Below are positions 20,551-29,879 of a stretch of DNA of 64,000 bases, piece after piece. This DNA is from Oleispirillum naphthae (GTDB lineage: Bacteria; Pseudomonadota; Alphaproteobacteria; Rhodospirillales; Rhodospirillaceae), in the NCBI GenBank assembly GCA_027864655.1, contig JAQAZG010000009.1, positions 97,053 to 161,052 of the forward strand, written 5' to 3'. The notes beneath the pieces were generated by a model. The model ran no database searches and was not told the DNA's origin. It was given only the letters and a program-made list of their open reading frames with translations. A program made the translations under genes and the position numbers. Every line of letters begins with the position of its first letter. Within the stretch, counting starts at the first letter, position 1.

Positions 20551-20662
20551 GGACTGCTCTCTTGTCGGCAGGGCGCGCGCCTCGCCGGGAAGGGCAAGGG
20601 CGGCGCCGCATCATGAAAGGGTTGAATGACGCGTCGGCGCGTCGAAATCCAGGAAAAAAGCG

Positions 20663-21319
20663 TCACCAGCGCCCGGCGCCCGCGCTTTTTGCGGCCTTGA
20701 TGAAGGCGGCGATGCGCGCCGGGTCCTTCACCCCGACGGCGCGCTCGACGCCGGAGGAGACGTCCACCGCGCCCGCGCCCGAGGCGGAAATCGCGGCGGC
20801 GACGTTTTCCGGCGTCAGGCCGCCCGCGAGCATCCAGGGCGTTTCGCCGTTCCAGCCGCGCATCAGTTCCCACGGGAAGGGCTGGCCGAGGCCGCCGGGG
20901 CGGTCGGCATCCACCGGCGGCTTGGCGTCGAACAACAGCCAGTCGGCGTGGTCGTCGTAGGCGTGCGCCGCGGCGACGTCGGCGGCGGTGGAAATGCCCA
21001 CCGCCTTGATCACCGGCAGGCCGAATTCCAGGCGCACCGCGTCCACCCGCGCCGGGGTTTCCGCGCCGTGCAGTTGCAGCATGTCGAGGCGCAGGTGGGC
21101 GAGCACCGCCACCAGATCGTCGTCGGTGGGATCGACGAACAGGCCGACCTTGCGCACCTCGGAAGGCAGCGCATCGGCCAGTTCGGCCGCGGCCTCGGGC
21201 AGGATCGCGCGCGGCGACTTGGGGTGGAAGACGAAGCCGACGAAGTCCGCCCCCGCCTCCACCGCGGCATCGAGGGAATCGACCTCGGCAAGGCCGCAGA
21301 TCTTGACCAGCGCGCTCAT
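20663..21319 (-). CDS. trpF: Phosphoribosylanthranilate isomerase
   Basis: Third step of tryptophan biosynthesis from anthranilate. The 218-residue TIM barrel starts MSALVKICGLAEVDSL, with the catalytic cysteine in KICG. GADFVGFVFHPKSPR and VGLFVDPTDDDL follow, then LQLHGAETPARVD, the catalytic-aspartate strand LLFDAK, and WMLAGGLTPENV. Its ATG overlaps the pyrF stop (ATGA), showing coupling with pyrF. Confidence 0.96.
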   Translation of the reverse strand: MSALVKICGLAEVDSLDAAVEAGADFVGFVFHPKSPRAILPEAAAELADALPSEVRKVGLFVDPTDDDLVAVLAHLRLDMLQLHGAETPARVDAVRLEFGLPVIKAVGISTAADVAAAHAYDDHADWLLFDAKPPVDADRPGGLGQPFPWELMRGWNGETPWMLAGGLTPENVAAAISASGAGAVDVSSGVERAVGVKDPARIAAFIKAAKSAGAGRW

Positions 21320-22056
21320 GCCGGTGCGCTCCGGTAGGGGGCGTCGGCGCAGCCGAGGTCCGCGGCGATGCGCCAGGCGGCGTCGGCAGGGTCGGCGGAC
21401 TTGCAGATCGGGCGGCCGATCACCAGGATGTCCGCCCCTTCGGCCAGCGCCTCGGCGGGGGTCATCACCCGCTTCTGGTCCTGGGCGGCGGCCCACGGCG
21501 GGCGGATGCCCGGCACGATGCGCAGAAGCCGGCCGAATTCCGCCTTCAGACGCTTGGCCTCGTGCGCCGAGCAGACCAGGCCGTCCAGCCCCGCCTCGGC
21601 GGCGATCGCGGCCAAGCGGCGCACCTGGTCGAGCACCGCGCCCGGCACGCCGACGCGGGCGAGGTCCGCCTGATCGAAACTGGTGAGCACGGTGACGCCG
21701 ATCAGCTTGGGCGGCGCGGCGTCCACCTTGTCGGCGGCTTCGCAGGCCGCCTCGCGCGCCGCCTTGAGCATGGAGAGCCCGCCCGCGGCGTGCACGGTGA
21801 GGTAGCGCGGGCGCAGCGGCATCACCGCGACCACGGCGGAGGCCACGGTGTTGGGGATGTCGTGCAGTTTGAGGTCGAGGAAGATCTCCTTGCCCGAGGC
21901 GCGGGCGACCTGGCGCACCCCTTCCGGCCCGTTGGCGCAGAAGAATTCGAGGCCGAGCTTGAGCCCGCCGACGTGCGCGGCGATCTGTGCGGCGAGGCGG
22001 CTCGCCTGCGCGAGGTCGGGGGTGTCGATGGCACAAAAGACGGGATTGCTGCTCAT
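21316..22056 (-). CDS. pyrF: Orotidine 5'-phosphate decarboxylase
   Basis: Last step of UMP synthesis. The 246-residue protein has AIDTPDLAQA, GLKLGLEFF and the signature FLDLKLHDIPNTVASAV with the catalytic Lys/Asp set. Near the end it has VPGIRPPWAAAQDQKRVMTPAEAL and ILVIGRPI. I use ATG 22056 (MSSNPVFCAID); a GTG two codons upstream is possible. It overlaps trpF by 4 bases. Confidence 0.96.
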   Translation of the reverse strand: MSSNPVFCAIDTPDLAQASRLAAQIAAHVGGLKLGLEFFCANGPEGVRQVARASGKEIFLDLKLHDIPNTVASAVVAVMPLRPRYLTVHAAGGLSMLKAAREAACEAADKVDAAPPKLIGVTVLTSFDQADLARVGVPGAVLDQVRRLAAIAAEAGLDGLVCSAHEAKRLKAEFGRLLRIVPGIRPPWAAAQDQKRVMTPAEALAEGADILVIGRPICKSADPADAAWRIAADLGCADAPYRSAPA

Positions 22057-22113
22057 GCGCACGGTCTTTCCGGAAGCGTGGGGAGGTACTTTACGGCGAA
22101 GCGGCGGTTCGCG

Positions 22114-22279
22114 CTAGCGGGGTACGGAAAAAAGCTTGCACGCGCGAGCGAAGAGAGATTTTCGGCAAGGCTAGGAGCATTTGAAGCAAGATAGCGGGAC
22201 TATCTTGCGAAAACGCGACGCGGGATTGACGAAAAGACCCCGAGCGCAGCCGGGCAATGGTTTTTCCGTGCCCCGCTAG
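22114..22279. repeat. 166-bp concentric palindromic element
   Basis: An outer inverted repeat of 19 bp with one wobble mismatch (22114-22132 and 22261-22279; CTAGCGGGG then CGGAAAAA) encloses a perfect 9-bp hairpin at the same centre (GCAAGATAG-5-CTATCTTGC, 22186-22208). The right outer arm includes the stop codon of lapA. It looks like a MITE- or RIME-type element, or a structured RNA. Confidence 0.6.
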
Positions 22280-22593
22280 GCCTTGCTGCCGGGAGGCGGC
22301 AGAGCCTCCGTCGTCCGCTCGCGCAGGCGGGCGCATTCCGCCTCCGCCTCGCGGGCCCTGACCTCCGCGGCGCGCGCCCGGGCGGCGGCGCGGCTGCCCG
22401 CGGTGGCGCGGCCGAGCAGCAGGCCGAGAATGAGGCCGACGACGAGCGCGCCGAGGACCGCGAGGTAGACGCTCAATCCCACGGAGATCGGCAGGGGCCA
22501 GAGATCGAGCTCCACCGTCTGGCGGTTGGCGACCGCAAACGCGACCGCCACGGCGGCGAGGGGGAGTCCGATGATCCAGGTGAGAATGCGCAC
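22276..22593 (-). CDS. LapA-domain small membrane protein
   Basis: 105-residue inner membrane protein with two transmembrane helices (ILTWIIGLPLAAVAVAFAVA and VYLAVLGALVVGLILGLLLG) separated by NRQTVELDLWPLPISVGL, the LapA (DUF1049) hallmark. A charged Ala/Arg/Glu coiled-coil-like tail follows. E. coli LapA works in lipopolysaccharide assembly with LapB; the role here is inferred. It lies 70 bases downstream of ihfB, a common arrangement. Its stop codon falls inside the palindromic element. Confidence 0.85.
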   Translation of the reverse strand: MRILTWIIGLPLAAVAVAFAVANRQTVELDLWPLPISVGLSVYLAVLGALVVGLILGLLLGRATAGSRAAARARAAEVRAREAEAECARLRERTTEALPPPGSKA

Positions 22594-22663
22594 GGTCGTG
22601 GGCCCTTGGTGAAGACGCGGGAAGAAAGGCCGCGCCGGAACCCCGGCGCGGCGGCAGATCGGC

Positions 22664-22954
22664 CTAGGCGGAAGCCTCGCCGTTGATCAGATCGCGCAGT
22701 TGCTTGCCGGTCTTGAAGTAGGGCACCACCTTGGAGCCGACCCGCACCGCATCGCCGGTGCGCGGGTTGCGGCCGGTGCGCGCGTCGCGGGTCTTGGTCG
22801 AGAACGCGCCGAAGCCGCGCAGCTCGACCCGGTCGCCGCGCGCCAGAGCCAGGGTGATTTCCTCGAAAATGGTGGCGACGATCCGTTCCACATCCCGCTG
22901 GTAGAGGTGCGGGTTGCGTTCGGCCAGGCGCGCGATCAGCTCAGACTTAGTCAT
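22664..22954 (-). CDS. ihfB: Integration host factor beta subunit
   Basis: DNA-bending HU/IHF-family protein, 96 residues, starting [19 protein letters not shown]. It has the HU/IHF arm motif [21 protein letters not shown], with the proline-tipped beta arm and [17 protein letters not shown]. The position between rpsA and lapA is the standard place for ihfB in proteobacteria. Start ATG 22954 has AAGGGG upstream. Confidence 0.95.
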   Translation of the reverse strand: MTKSELIARLAERNPHLYQRDVERIVATIFEEITLALARGDRVELRGFGAFSTKTRDARTGRNPRTGDAVRVGSKVVPYFKTGKQLRDLINGEASA

Positions 22955-23150
22955 AGCGTGCAATCCCCTTCGATAGAGGCGGGACGTCCGCCCATGGTGC
23001 ATGCCGAAGCCAGGGAATCCCTCGGGCGGAAAACCGGCGCACCCGGAGAAACCGAAACAGCAATCCTGTCGATACGTGTTTTCGAGACTGCCAGATTTCA
23101 ACCCCTGCTTCAAGGTTAAGCCTCTCAGGGGCAAGCCTTTTTCATAATCG

Positions 23151-23186
23151 AAAACGCAAAAACGCCGCCCCGATGGGGCGGCGTTT
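23151..23186 (-). terminator. Rho-independent terminator after rpsA
   Basis: A perfect 12-bp stem (AAACGCCGCCCC-3-GGGGCGGCGTTT, 23160-23186) begins 21 bases beyond the rpsA stop and is followed on the minus strand by TTTTT. The remaining gap to ihfB (22955-23150) presumably holds the ihfB promoter; I see no convincing boxes there. Confidence 0.85.
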
Positions 23187-23207
23187 CGCAAATTCCGGAA
23201 AAACCGG

Positions 23208-24914
23208 TCAGGAATTCGCCTTCTCGTCCTGCGCCTGGCGCAGCGCCGCGCCCAGGATATCGCCCAGCGACGCGCCGGAATCGGTCGAACCGTATTCCGC
23301 CATCGCCTGCTTTTCCTCGTCCATCTCGCGCGCCTTCACCGAGAGGGTGAGCTTGCGGCTCTTGGCGTCGATCTGGATGATCTTGGCGTCGATCTTCTCG
23401 CCGACGGCGAAGCGCTCGACGCGCTGCTCGGAACGCTCGCGCGACAGGTCGGCCTTGCGGATGAAGCCGGTGGCGCCGCCCTCGGCGGCCGAAACCTCGA
23501 GACCGGCATCGGTCACCTGAGTGACCACGCAGGTCATCACCGCGCCCTTCTTCAGGCCCTTGGTGGCGTTCTCGAAGGGATCGTTGGTGAGCTGCTTCAG
23601 ACCGAGGCTGATGCGCTCCTTGTCCACATCGACGTCGAGGATCTTGGCGGTGACCATGTCGCCCTTCTTGAAGGACTTCACGGCTTCCTCGCCGCTCATC
23701 TCCCAGGAGATGTCGGAGAGGTGCACCATGCCGTCGATCTCGCCCGGCAGGCCGACGAACATGCCGAACTCGGTGATGTTCTTGATCTCGCCTTCGAGGC
23801 TCGAACCCACCGGGTGGTTGGCGAGGAAGTCGGTCCACGGGTTGGACAGGCACTGCTTGAGGCCGAGGCTGATGCGGCGCTTGTTGGGATCGACGTCGAG
23901 CACCATGACTTCCACTTCCTGGCTGGTCGAAACGATCTTGCCGGGGTGGATGTTCTTCTTGGTCCAGGACATCTCGGAAACGTGCACCAGGCCCTCGACG
24001 CCGGGCTCCAGCTCGACGAAGGCGCCGTAGTCGGTGATGTTGGTGACGCGGCCGGTGAACTTGGTGCCGACCGGGTACTTCGCCTCGACGCCCGACCACG
24101 GGTCGGCTTCGAGCTGCTTCATGCCGAGGCTGATGCGCTGGGTTTCGGAGTTGAAGCGGATCACCTGCACCTTGATCGTCTGGCCGATGGAAAGCGCCTC
24201 GGCCGGGTGGTTGATGCGCTTCCAGGCGATGTCGGTGACGTGCAGCAGGCCGTCAACGCCGCCGAGATCGACGAACGCGCCGTAGTCGGTGATGTTCTTG
24301 ACCACGCCGTCGAGGATCTGGCCTTCCTTGAGGTTTTCGATCAACTCGGAGCGCTGCTCGGCGCGGGTCTCTTCGAGGACCGCGCGGCGGGACACCACGA
24401 TGTTGCCGCGGGTGCGGTCCATCTTGAGAATCTGGAACGGCTGCGGCTGGCCCATCAGCGGCCCGATGTCGCGCACCGGGCGGATGTCCACCTGGCTGCC
24501 CGGCAGGAACGCCACCGCGCCGGAAAGATCGACGGTGAAGCCGCCCTTGACGCGGCCGAAGATCACGCCGTTGACGCGCTGGTTGCCTTCGAAGGCCTTC
24601 TCCAGCTCGTTCCAGGACTCTTCGCGGCGCGCCTTCTCGCGCGACAGCACGACGAGGCCGTCGCGGTCCTCGTAGCGATCGACGAACACTTCGACGGTGT
24701 CGCCGAGCTTGATCTCGGCCCTGTGGCCGAATTCCTTCAGAGGCACGCGGCCCTCGGACTTCAGTCCGACATCGACGAGGGCGAAATCGTTGTTGATGCT
24801 GACGATGTGTCCGGTGAGGACGGAACCTTCGAGGTTCGCATTGACGGCGAACGATTGTTCCAGGAGGGCGGCGAAATCTTCGTTCGCGCCCGGGATGGTA
24901 CCGGTTTCGGTCAT
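23208..24914 (-). CDS. rpsA: 30S ribosomal protein S1
   Basis: mRNA-binding ribosomal protein, 568 residues, made of six S1 (OB-fold) repeats. Typical repeat cores are visible: [60 protein letters not shown] and [20 protein letters not shown], each with the LHVTDI/VHVSEM type continuation. The start [22 protein letters not shown] agrees with alphaproteobacterial S1; the reading frame's upstream extension is ignored. It lies downstream of cmk, as in most proteobacteria. Confidence 0.97.
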   Translation of the reverse strand: MTETGTIPGANEDFAALLEQSFAVNANLEGSVLTGHIVSINNDFALVDVGLKSEGRVPLKEFGHRAEIKLGDTVEVFVDRYEDRDGLVVLSREKARREESWNELEKAFEGNQRVNGVIFGRVKGGFTVDLSGAVAFLPGSQVDIRPVRDIGPLMGQPQPFQILKMDRTRGNIVVSRRAVLEETRAEQRSELIENLKEGQILDGVVKNITDYGAFVDLGGVDGLLHVTDIAWKRINHPAEALSIGQTIKVQVIRFNSETQRISLGMKQLEADPWSGVEAKYPVGTKFTGRVTNITDYGAFVELEPGVEGLVHVSEMSWTKKNIHPGKIVSTSQEVEVMVLDVDPNKRRISLGLKQCLSNPWTDFLANHPVGSSLEGEIKNITEFGMFVGLPGEIDGMVHLSDISWEMSGEEAVKSFKKGDMVTAKILDVDVDKERISLGLKQLTNDPFENATKGLKKGAVMTCVVTQVTDAGLEVSAAEGGATGFIRKADLSRERSEQRVERFAVGEKIDAKIIQIDAKSRKLTLSVKAREMDEEKQAMAEYGSTDSGASLGDILGAALRQAQDEKANS

Positions 24915-25029
24915 GCCGAAGGGTTTCCTTTTCTCGTGTCGCTTTCGGGCCAACCGGTTTTTCCGGTGGTCTTGCCGCTATGGCGACCGGGTTGCACAAA
25001 AACCGCCGCGGCCGCGGGTTTTCTCCGCG

Positions 25030-25713
25030 TCACGGGCGATCCGGTTTGCCGGATTTCTCCGGCTCTGTTTCCGCGAGTTGGTCGGCCCTGGAGCGGAAGA
25101 GGGCGGCGGCCAGCCCGAAGACCGTATCCGCATCCATCTCCGTGGTGTCCAGGACGAACGCATCCCTCGCCTCGGCAAGGGGCGCCGCCGTCCGGTCGCG
25201 GTCACGCTCGTCGCGGGCGATGATGTCCGCGAGAACGCGCTCCTGTATAGCGTCGAAGCCCTTCTCCTGCAACTCCAAGGTCCGCCGCCGCGCCCGTTCC
25301 TCCGCCGAGGCGGTGACGTAGAGCTTGAGATCGGCGTGCGGGCAGACCACGGTGCCGATGTCGCGGCCGTCCAAAACCGCGCCGGTGCAGGGACTTGGCG
25401 GGGCCTTGGCGAAGCCGCGCTGGAATTCGAGAAGCGCGGCGCGCACCTCGGGGACCGCCGCCACCTTGGAGGCGGCGTCGCCCGCGTCCTCGTCGCGCAG
25501 ACGCGCCGACTCGAGACTCGACGGGTCCAGGGTGCGCGCCGCGTGCGCCGCGGAGGCCGGATCCGCCGGGTCCGCGCCCATCTCCAGCACCCGCACCCCG
25601 ACGGCGCGGTAGAGCGCCCCGGTGTCGAGATAGGCGAGGTTGAATTCCCGCGCGAGGCGGCGCGCCAGCGTGCCCTTGCCGGCGCCCGCCGGTCCGTCGA
25701 TGGCGACGATCAT
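25030..25713 (-). CDS. cmk: Cytidylate kinase
   Basis: Phosphorylates CMP and dCMP. The 227-residue protein begins [20 protein letters not shown], where GPAGAGKGT is the P-loop. [14 protein letters not shown] and [20 protein letters not shown] are CMP-binding motifs, and [16 protein letters not shown] is the family signature. ATG 25713 overlaps the aroA stop (ATGA). Confidence 0.97.
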   Translation of the reverse strand: MIVAIDGPAGAGKGTLARRLAREFNLAYLDTGALYRAVGVRVLEMGADPADPASAAHAARTLDPSSLESARLRDEDAGDAASKVAAVPEVRAALLEFQRGFAKAPPSPCTGAVLDGRDIGTVVCPHADLKLYVTASAEERARRRTLELQEKGFDAIQERVLADIIARDERDRDRTAAPLAEARDAFVLDTTEMDADTVFGLAAALFRSRADQLAETEPEKSGKPDRP

Positions 25714-27065
25714 CCGATATCCGCCCCCAGCCCGTTCATCAAGGGCACGAAGCCCGGGAAGCTGGTGTCCACCGAACGGATGTCGTCGATCGCCACCGGC
25801 TTCTCGCTCACCGTGCCGAGCACCAGGAAGGCCATGGCGATGCGGTGGTCGAGGTTGGCCGCAATCGTCGCGCCGCCCGCGGGCGGCCGCCCCGCGCCGT
25901 GCACCAGAATGTCGTCGCCGTCGGCCTCCACCGCCGCGCCGCAGGCGGCAAGCCCGGAGAGGATCGCGGTGAAGCGGTCGCTCTCCTTCACCCGCAGTTC
26001 GGCGAGGCCGCGCATCCGCGTGCTCCCCTCCGCGCACGCCGCAGCCACGGCGAGGACGGGGTATTCGTCGATCATGCTCGGCGCGCGGGCGGCGGGCACG
26101 TCCACCCCCTTGAGCGCGGAGGCGCGCACGCGAAGGTCGGCCACCGGCTCGCCCGCCGCGGCGCGCTGGTTCTCCAGCGCGATGTCCGCGCCCATCTCGC
26201 GCAGGGTCTGGAACAGGCCGAAGCGCAGGGGGTTGGTGCCGACGCCGGGCAGCAGAATCTCGGAACCCGGCAGCAGCAGCGCCGCCACTGCGGGAAACGC
26301 GGCGGACGACGCATCGGCGGGCACCATCACGTCGCAGGGGCGCAGCTCCGGCTGGCCGGTGAGGCGGACGGTGCGCACGCCGTCGGCGGCGATGGACACC
26401 GCGATGTCCGCGCCGAAGCCGGTGAGCAGGCGCTCGGTGTGGTCGCGGGTGGCCACCGGCTCGATCACCGTGGTGACGCCCGGCGTGTTGAGCCCCGCCA
26501 GCAGCACCGCCGACTTCACCTGCGCGCTGGCCACCGGCAGGGTATAGGTCACCGGCGTCGGCGCGGCGTTGCCGCGCACCGCAAGCGGCAGGCGGCCGCC
26601 CTCGCGCCCCAGGAACTCCGCCCCGAATTGCGAAAGCGGCGCGATCACGCGGGCCATCGGACGGCTGCGCAGGCTGGCGTCGCCGGTGAACACCGCGGTG
26701 ATCGGGTGGGTCGCCACCAGGCCCATGAGCAGCCGCGCGCCGGTGCCCGCATTGCCCATGTCGAGCACGTCCGCCGGTTCGGCGAGGCCGCCGATGCCGA
26801 CTCCGCGCACCGTCCACACGCCTGCGTCGCTGCGTTCGAGGCTCGCCCCCATGGCGCGCATCGCCGCGGCGGTGCGCAGCACGTCCTCGCCTTCGAGCAG
26901 GCCGGTGATCCGGCTTTCCCCCACCGCCAGCGCGCCGAACATCAGCGCGCGGTGGGAGATCGACTTGTCGCCCGGCACCCGCGCCGAACCGGCGAGCCGC
27001 GCCGCGCGGCGCGCCGCCGCCGGAAGCGGAAGATCGCGGGAAGAAGTGGTGGACTCGGTGCTCAT
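25710..27065 (-). CDS. aroA: 3-phosphoshikimate 1-carboxyvinyltransferase (EPSP synthase)
   Basis: Shikimate pathway enzyme joining shikimate-3-phosphate and PEP. The 451-residue protein has [36 protein letters not shown] (the PEP-binding region) and [12 protein letters not shown]. The NAGTGARL form has alanine rather than glycine at the position linked to glyphosate tolerance, suggesting a class II enzyme; this is inference from the motif. It overlaps cmk by 4 bases and is divergent from the TIGR02300 gene. Confidence 0.96.
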   Translation of the reverse strand: MSTESTTSSRDLPLPAAARRAARLAGSARVPGDKSISHRALMFGALAVGESRITGLLEGEDVLRTAAAMRAMGASLERSDAGVWTVRGVGIGGLAEPADVLDMGNAGTGARLLMGLVATHPITAVFTGDASLRSRPMARVIAPLSQFGAEFLGREGGRLPLAVRGNAAPTPVTYTLPVASAQVKSAVLLAGLNTPGVTTVIEPVATRDHTERLLTGFGADIAVSIAADGVRTVRLTGQPELRPCDVMVPADASSAAFPAVAALLLPGSEILLPGVGTNPLRFGLFQTLREMGADIALENQRAAAGEPVADLRVRASALKGVDVPAARAPSMIDEYPVLAVAAACAEGSTRMRGLAELRVKESDRFTAILSGLAACGAAVEADGDDILVHGAGRPPAGGATIAANLDHRIAMAFLVLGTVSEKPVAIDDIRSVDTSFPGFVPLMNGLGADIG

Positions 27066-27223
27066 GCGCGGTCTCGCAGCGATGGTCGGGGCTCGTCCGC
27101 CGTCGTATCACACTTGCCGCCCCCGCTTCCAGACTCTTCCCCGCGCGAAGCCGGTTTGCACGCGGCGGCTTCCATGTTATGGGGGATTTCAGGCGGCGCA
27201 CGCCGCCGCACAGATGAATCGCT

Positions 27224-27252
27224 TTGACAGGACAGTCGCTTCATGGCAAATG
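27224..27252 (+). promoter_or_regulatory. Candidate promoter for the TIGR02300 gene
   Basis: A perfect TTGACA (27224-27229) is followed at 16-17 bases by GCAAAT/CAAATG. An alternative pair, TTGCAC (27156-27161)-16-TATGGG (27178-27183), lies upstream. The 266-base divergent gap also holds a GGCGGC-4-GCCGCC hairpin at about 27192. Confidence 0.35.
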
Positions 27253-27331
27253 CGCGTTCCCGGCACCGGATTCGCCGCAAGCGGGGCGGAACGGTCGCCG
27301 ACGGAATCGTGTCGGGGAAGGAGGTCTATCC

Positions 27332-27706
27332 GTGACGAAGCCGGAATGGGGAAGCAAGCGAACCTGCCTGAACTGCGGCACGCGGTTCTATGACATGCAA
27401 CGCACGCCGATCGTCTGCCCGAAATGCGGCAGCGAGAACGCGCCGGATGCGGTTTCCAAGGCGCGGCGCGGCATGAAGAAGCCCGCCGTGGCCCACGCGG
27501 CGGTGGCGGCGGCGGTGACGACCAAGGCCAAGACGGCGGTGGTCGCGGCGGACGACGACGCGCTCGACGACGTGGACGTCGAAGTCGAGGTCGAGGTCGA
27601 GGACGACGACGTGGACGACGCGCTGATGGAGGACGCCTCCGATCTCGCCGAGGACGACGACATGTCGGAGATGATGGAGCACCTCGCCCCCGGCGAGGAG
27701 GACTGA
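27332..27706 (+). CDS. TIGR02300-family (FYDLN acid) zinc-ribbon protein
   Basis: 124-residue acidic protein. The N-terminus TKPEWGSKRTCLNCGTRFYDM, then IVCPKCGSEN, gives two CxxC pairs, a zinc-ribbon-like module with the FYD motif of TIGR02300 proteins. The C-terminal half is strongly acidic low complexity (EVEVEVEDDDVDDALMED). GTG 27332 is chosen because a perfect AGGAGG lies seven bases upstream. The family is found beside aroA and tRNA-Ala in alphaproteobacteria; function unknown. Confidence 0.85.
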   Translation: MTKPEWGSKRTCLNCGTRFYDMQRTPIVCPKCGSENAPDAVSKARRGMKKPAVAHAAVAAAVTTKAKTAVVAADDDALDDVDVEVEVEVEDDDVDDALMEDASDLAEDDDMSEMMEHLAPGEED

Positions 27707-27749
27707 GCCTCCGCGCGCGGTTTTTGCCCGGAAGGCCCGCTTTTTTTTG

Positions 27750-27778
27750 TTGCGGCGGACCGAATCTCGGGCTAGCTT
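27750..27778 (+). promoter_or_regulatory. Candidate promoter for tRNA-Ala
   Basis: TTGCGG (27750-27755), a 17-base spacer and TAGCTT (27773-27778) lie about 43 bases before the tRNA 5' end. The eight-T run just upstream (27741-27748), after a weak GCC-5-GGC hairpin, may end the preceding gene. Confidence 0.4.
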
Positions 27779-27820
27779 GCGCCTCCCATGTCCGCCGGAG
27801 TTCCGGCGGATCCCGGAGAC

Positions 27821-27896
<76 letters not shown>

Positions 27897-27898
27897 TG

Positions 27899-27931
27899 AA
27901 AACCCGCCGCCTAAAGCCGCGGGTTTTCTCT
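27899..27931 (+). terminator. Terminator after tRNA-Ala
   Basis: AAAACCCGC (27899-27907) pairs with GCGGGTTTT (27919-27927), ending in TTTTCTCTT, directly after the CCA end. Confidence 0.75.
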
Positions 27932-28065
27932 TGCCCGGATTCCCCGCTATGGCGTCCGCGCCACGCCCGCCGACCATCCGCACGCATTCTTGCGACAAAC
28001 GCTTGCGCTGCGGCGGCAACGGCATAACTTCATGGGGAAACATCCAACCCTGGAGACACTGCATC

Positions 28066-29109
28066 ATGCGTTCCTTGTCGATGATCGTTGCCACGGGCCT
28101 GGCGCTGGGGCTTCCCGCCGCCGCCCACGCGGAGTGGTATGCCGGCGCCGATCTCGGCGCGTCGTGGCTGCCTGACCAGAAGGTCGATTTCAACAACGGT
28201 ACCCATTACAAGGCCGATCACCAGGTCGGGCCGGTCGGCCTCGCCCAGTTCGGCTACGACTTCGGCGGTCTCAAGCTCGAAGGCGAGTTCGGCGCGCGCA
28301 CCAACGACATCGACAAACTGAAGAACCGCGCCACCGCCTCCGGCCGCAACGGCGCCTCCGGCTCCACCACCGTCTACAGCCTGATGGGCAACGCGATCTA
28401 CGACTTCAACGCCACCGGCGCGCTGCATCCCTTCCTCGGCGCGGGCATCGGCCCGGCCTATGTGGACATCAACCCGGTGACCGACAGCGACGGCGCGCGC
28501 GTCTACTCGGGCGAGGACTGGCGCTTCGCCTACCAGGGCTTCGCCGGTGTCGGCTACGACATCGATGCGAACTGGACCCTGAAGGGCCAGTACCGCTACT
28601 TCGCCACCCTCGACGGCGACGTGTCGATGAGCGGCAGCGGCGTCGGCGGCGACACCGAATACAAGAGCCACGAAGTGCTGATCGGCCTGACCTACCGCTT
28701 CGGCGCGCCGCAGGCCGCCGCCGTCGCCGCGGCCACCCCGGCCCCGGCCAAGACCGCCGCCCCGGCTCCGGCCCCGGTGGTGCAGAACTTCATGGTGTTC
28801 TTCGACTTCGACAAGGCGGTCCTCACCCCCGAGGCGCAGACCATCCTCAACAAGGCCGCCGTCGCCTTCAAGAACGGCAAGAAGCCGCGCATCGACCTCA
28901 CCGGCCATGCCGACCGCGCCGGCACCGAAGCCTACAACATGAAGCTGTCGAAGCGCCGCGCCGATGCGGTGAGGGCCGCCCTGGTGCGCCTGGGCGTGCC
29001 CGCCGCCGAGATCGCCGTCGCCGCCAAGGGCGAAAGCGCGCCGCTGGTGGCGACTCCGGACGGCGTGCGCGAGCCGCAGAACCGCCGCGTCGAGATCGTC
29101 CTGCCGTAA
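28066..29109 (+). CDS. OmpA-family outer membrane porin
   Basis: 347-residue protein. The signal peptide ends in AAAHA before EWYAGADLG. An eight-stranded barrel of the OMP_b-brl type follows to about residue 215 (GYDFGGLKLEGEFG, FLGAGIGPAYVDI, EVLIGLTYRFGA). Next comes an Ala/Pro linker, then an OmpA peptidoglycan-binding domain with FMVFFDFDKAVLTPEA and LTGHADRAGTEAYNMKLSKR. It anchors the outer membrane to the wall. Its own terminator follows, so it is likely monocistronic. ATG 28066 follows TGGAGA. Confidence 0.93.
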   Translation: MRSLSMIVATGLALGLPAAAHAEWYAGADLGASWLPDQKVDFNNGTHYKADHQVGPVGLAQFGYDFGGLKLEGEFGARTNDIDKLKNRATASGRNGASGSTTVYSLMGNAIYDFNATGALHPFLGAGIGPAYVDINPVTDSDGARVYSGEDWRFAYQGFAGVGYDIDANWTLKGQYRYFATLDGDVSMSGSGVGGDTEYKSHEVLIGLTYRFGAPQAAAVAAATPAPAKTAAPAPAPVVQNFMVFFDFDKAVLTPEAQTILNKAAVAFKNGKKPRIDLTGHADRAGTEAYNMKLSKRRADAVRAALVRLGVPAAEIAVAAKGESAPLVATPDGVREPQNRRVEIVLP

Positions 29110-29126
29110 GCGCGGCAGCAGATACG

Positions 29127-29159
29127 AAAAGGCCCCGCTCTCCGGCGGGGCCTTTTTCG
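29127..29159 (+). terminator. Rho-independent terminator after the OmpA gene
   Basis: A 12-bp perfect stem AAAAGGCCCCGC (29127-29138) / GCGGGGCCTTTT (29145-29156) with a 6-base loop and a T run, 17 bases after the stop. Confidence 0.9.
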
Positions 29160-29169
29160 TTGGGGGAAT

Positions 29170-29691
29170 TCAGCGCGGGATTTCGGCGCGGCGGCGCGGC
29201 ACGGCGGCGGACTGGATCTCCGGCACCACGACGCACAGCCCGGGGCCGGACACCGGCGGCTCGTGCGCCGCGGCGAAGACGCCGAGCGCCGAGGGCGCGC
29301 CGGACAGCATGGCGTCGAGCATGTCGCGGTGCTCCGTGCAGTAGTCGGCGGTGTTCTCCGCCTCGCCGGAGGCGCGGTTGGCGATGCGGGTGATGAAGCG
29401 GTCGAACTGCGCGTCGGAGCGCGCCACGCCGGTGCGGCTCAACGCCGCGCGCAACGCCTTGGCATTGGCCGAGAGGCTGCCGCCGAACTGCGTCACATAG
29501 GCGTTGTAGCGGTCGCGCAGGCCCCAGCCGGGGTCGCTGCACTTCAGCGCCGCCACCTGCAGGCGGGTGTGGAACTGCCGCACCTGGACGGCGCTCGCCT
29601 CCTCGAGAGTAAGACAGGCCGGCGCGGCGATGGCCGGGGCGGCCAACGCGACATAAAAAGCGGCGCACAAACGCAGGGTGGAAACTCGCAC
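29170..29691 (-). CDS. Small periplasmic protein of unknown function
   Basis: 173 residues from GTG 29691, chosen since GGGACAGACGGAC precedes it and it starts right at a signal peptide (RLCAAFYVALAAPAIAAP). The mature part has four cysteines (ACLTLEE, ALKCSDPGWG, TADYCTEHRD, GLCVVVP), which suggests disulfides, and a helical middle. I do not recognise a domain. It is convergent with ompA and divergent from the MBL gene; nothing indicates its job. Confidence 0.6.
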   Translation of the reverse strand: MRVSTLRLCAAFYVALAAPAIAAPACLTLEEASAVQVRQFHTRLQVAALKCSDPGWGLRDRYNAYVTQFGGSLSANAKALRAALSRTGVARSDAQFDRFITRIANRASGEAENTADYCTEHRDMLDAMLSGAPSALGVFAAAHEPPVSGPGLCVVVPEIQSAAVPRRRAEIPR

Positions 29692-29879
29692 GTCCGTCTG
29701 TCCCTCAACAGCTTGATCCGCAGTGTGCCGCCGGATCGGCGCAAGATCAACAAGTTTCCCTAAGCTGCACTCTACACGGCTGATTGCCCTGAATTTTTTC
29801 GGGGCAACGCCTGCCCGCCGTTGACGCCGCCGCCCGCCGACCACACGTCAAGTCATCCGACACCCCGAGGAGGCCATCG

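Noticed and set aside
20663..22036. A 457-codon frame that would fuse trpF to an upstream domain
   Set aside because: The upstream part is an off-frame reading of pyrF; trpF starts at the ATGA overlap at 21319.
25030..27201. A single long minus-strand frame covering cmk and part of aroA
   Set aside because: Only its last third is cmk (start at 25713); the upstream part is an out-of-frame reading of aroA, so it is not a fusion gene.
27388..27663. Ser/Ala-rich minus-strand frame opposite the TIGR02300 gene
   Set aside because: Mirror of the Asp/Glu codon repeats; the plus-strand gene has a perfect ribosome binding site and zinc-ribbon motifs.
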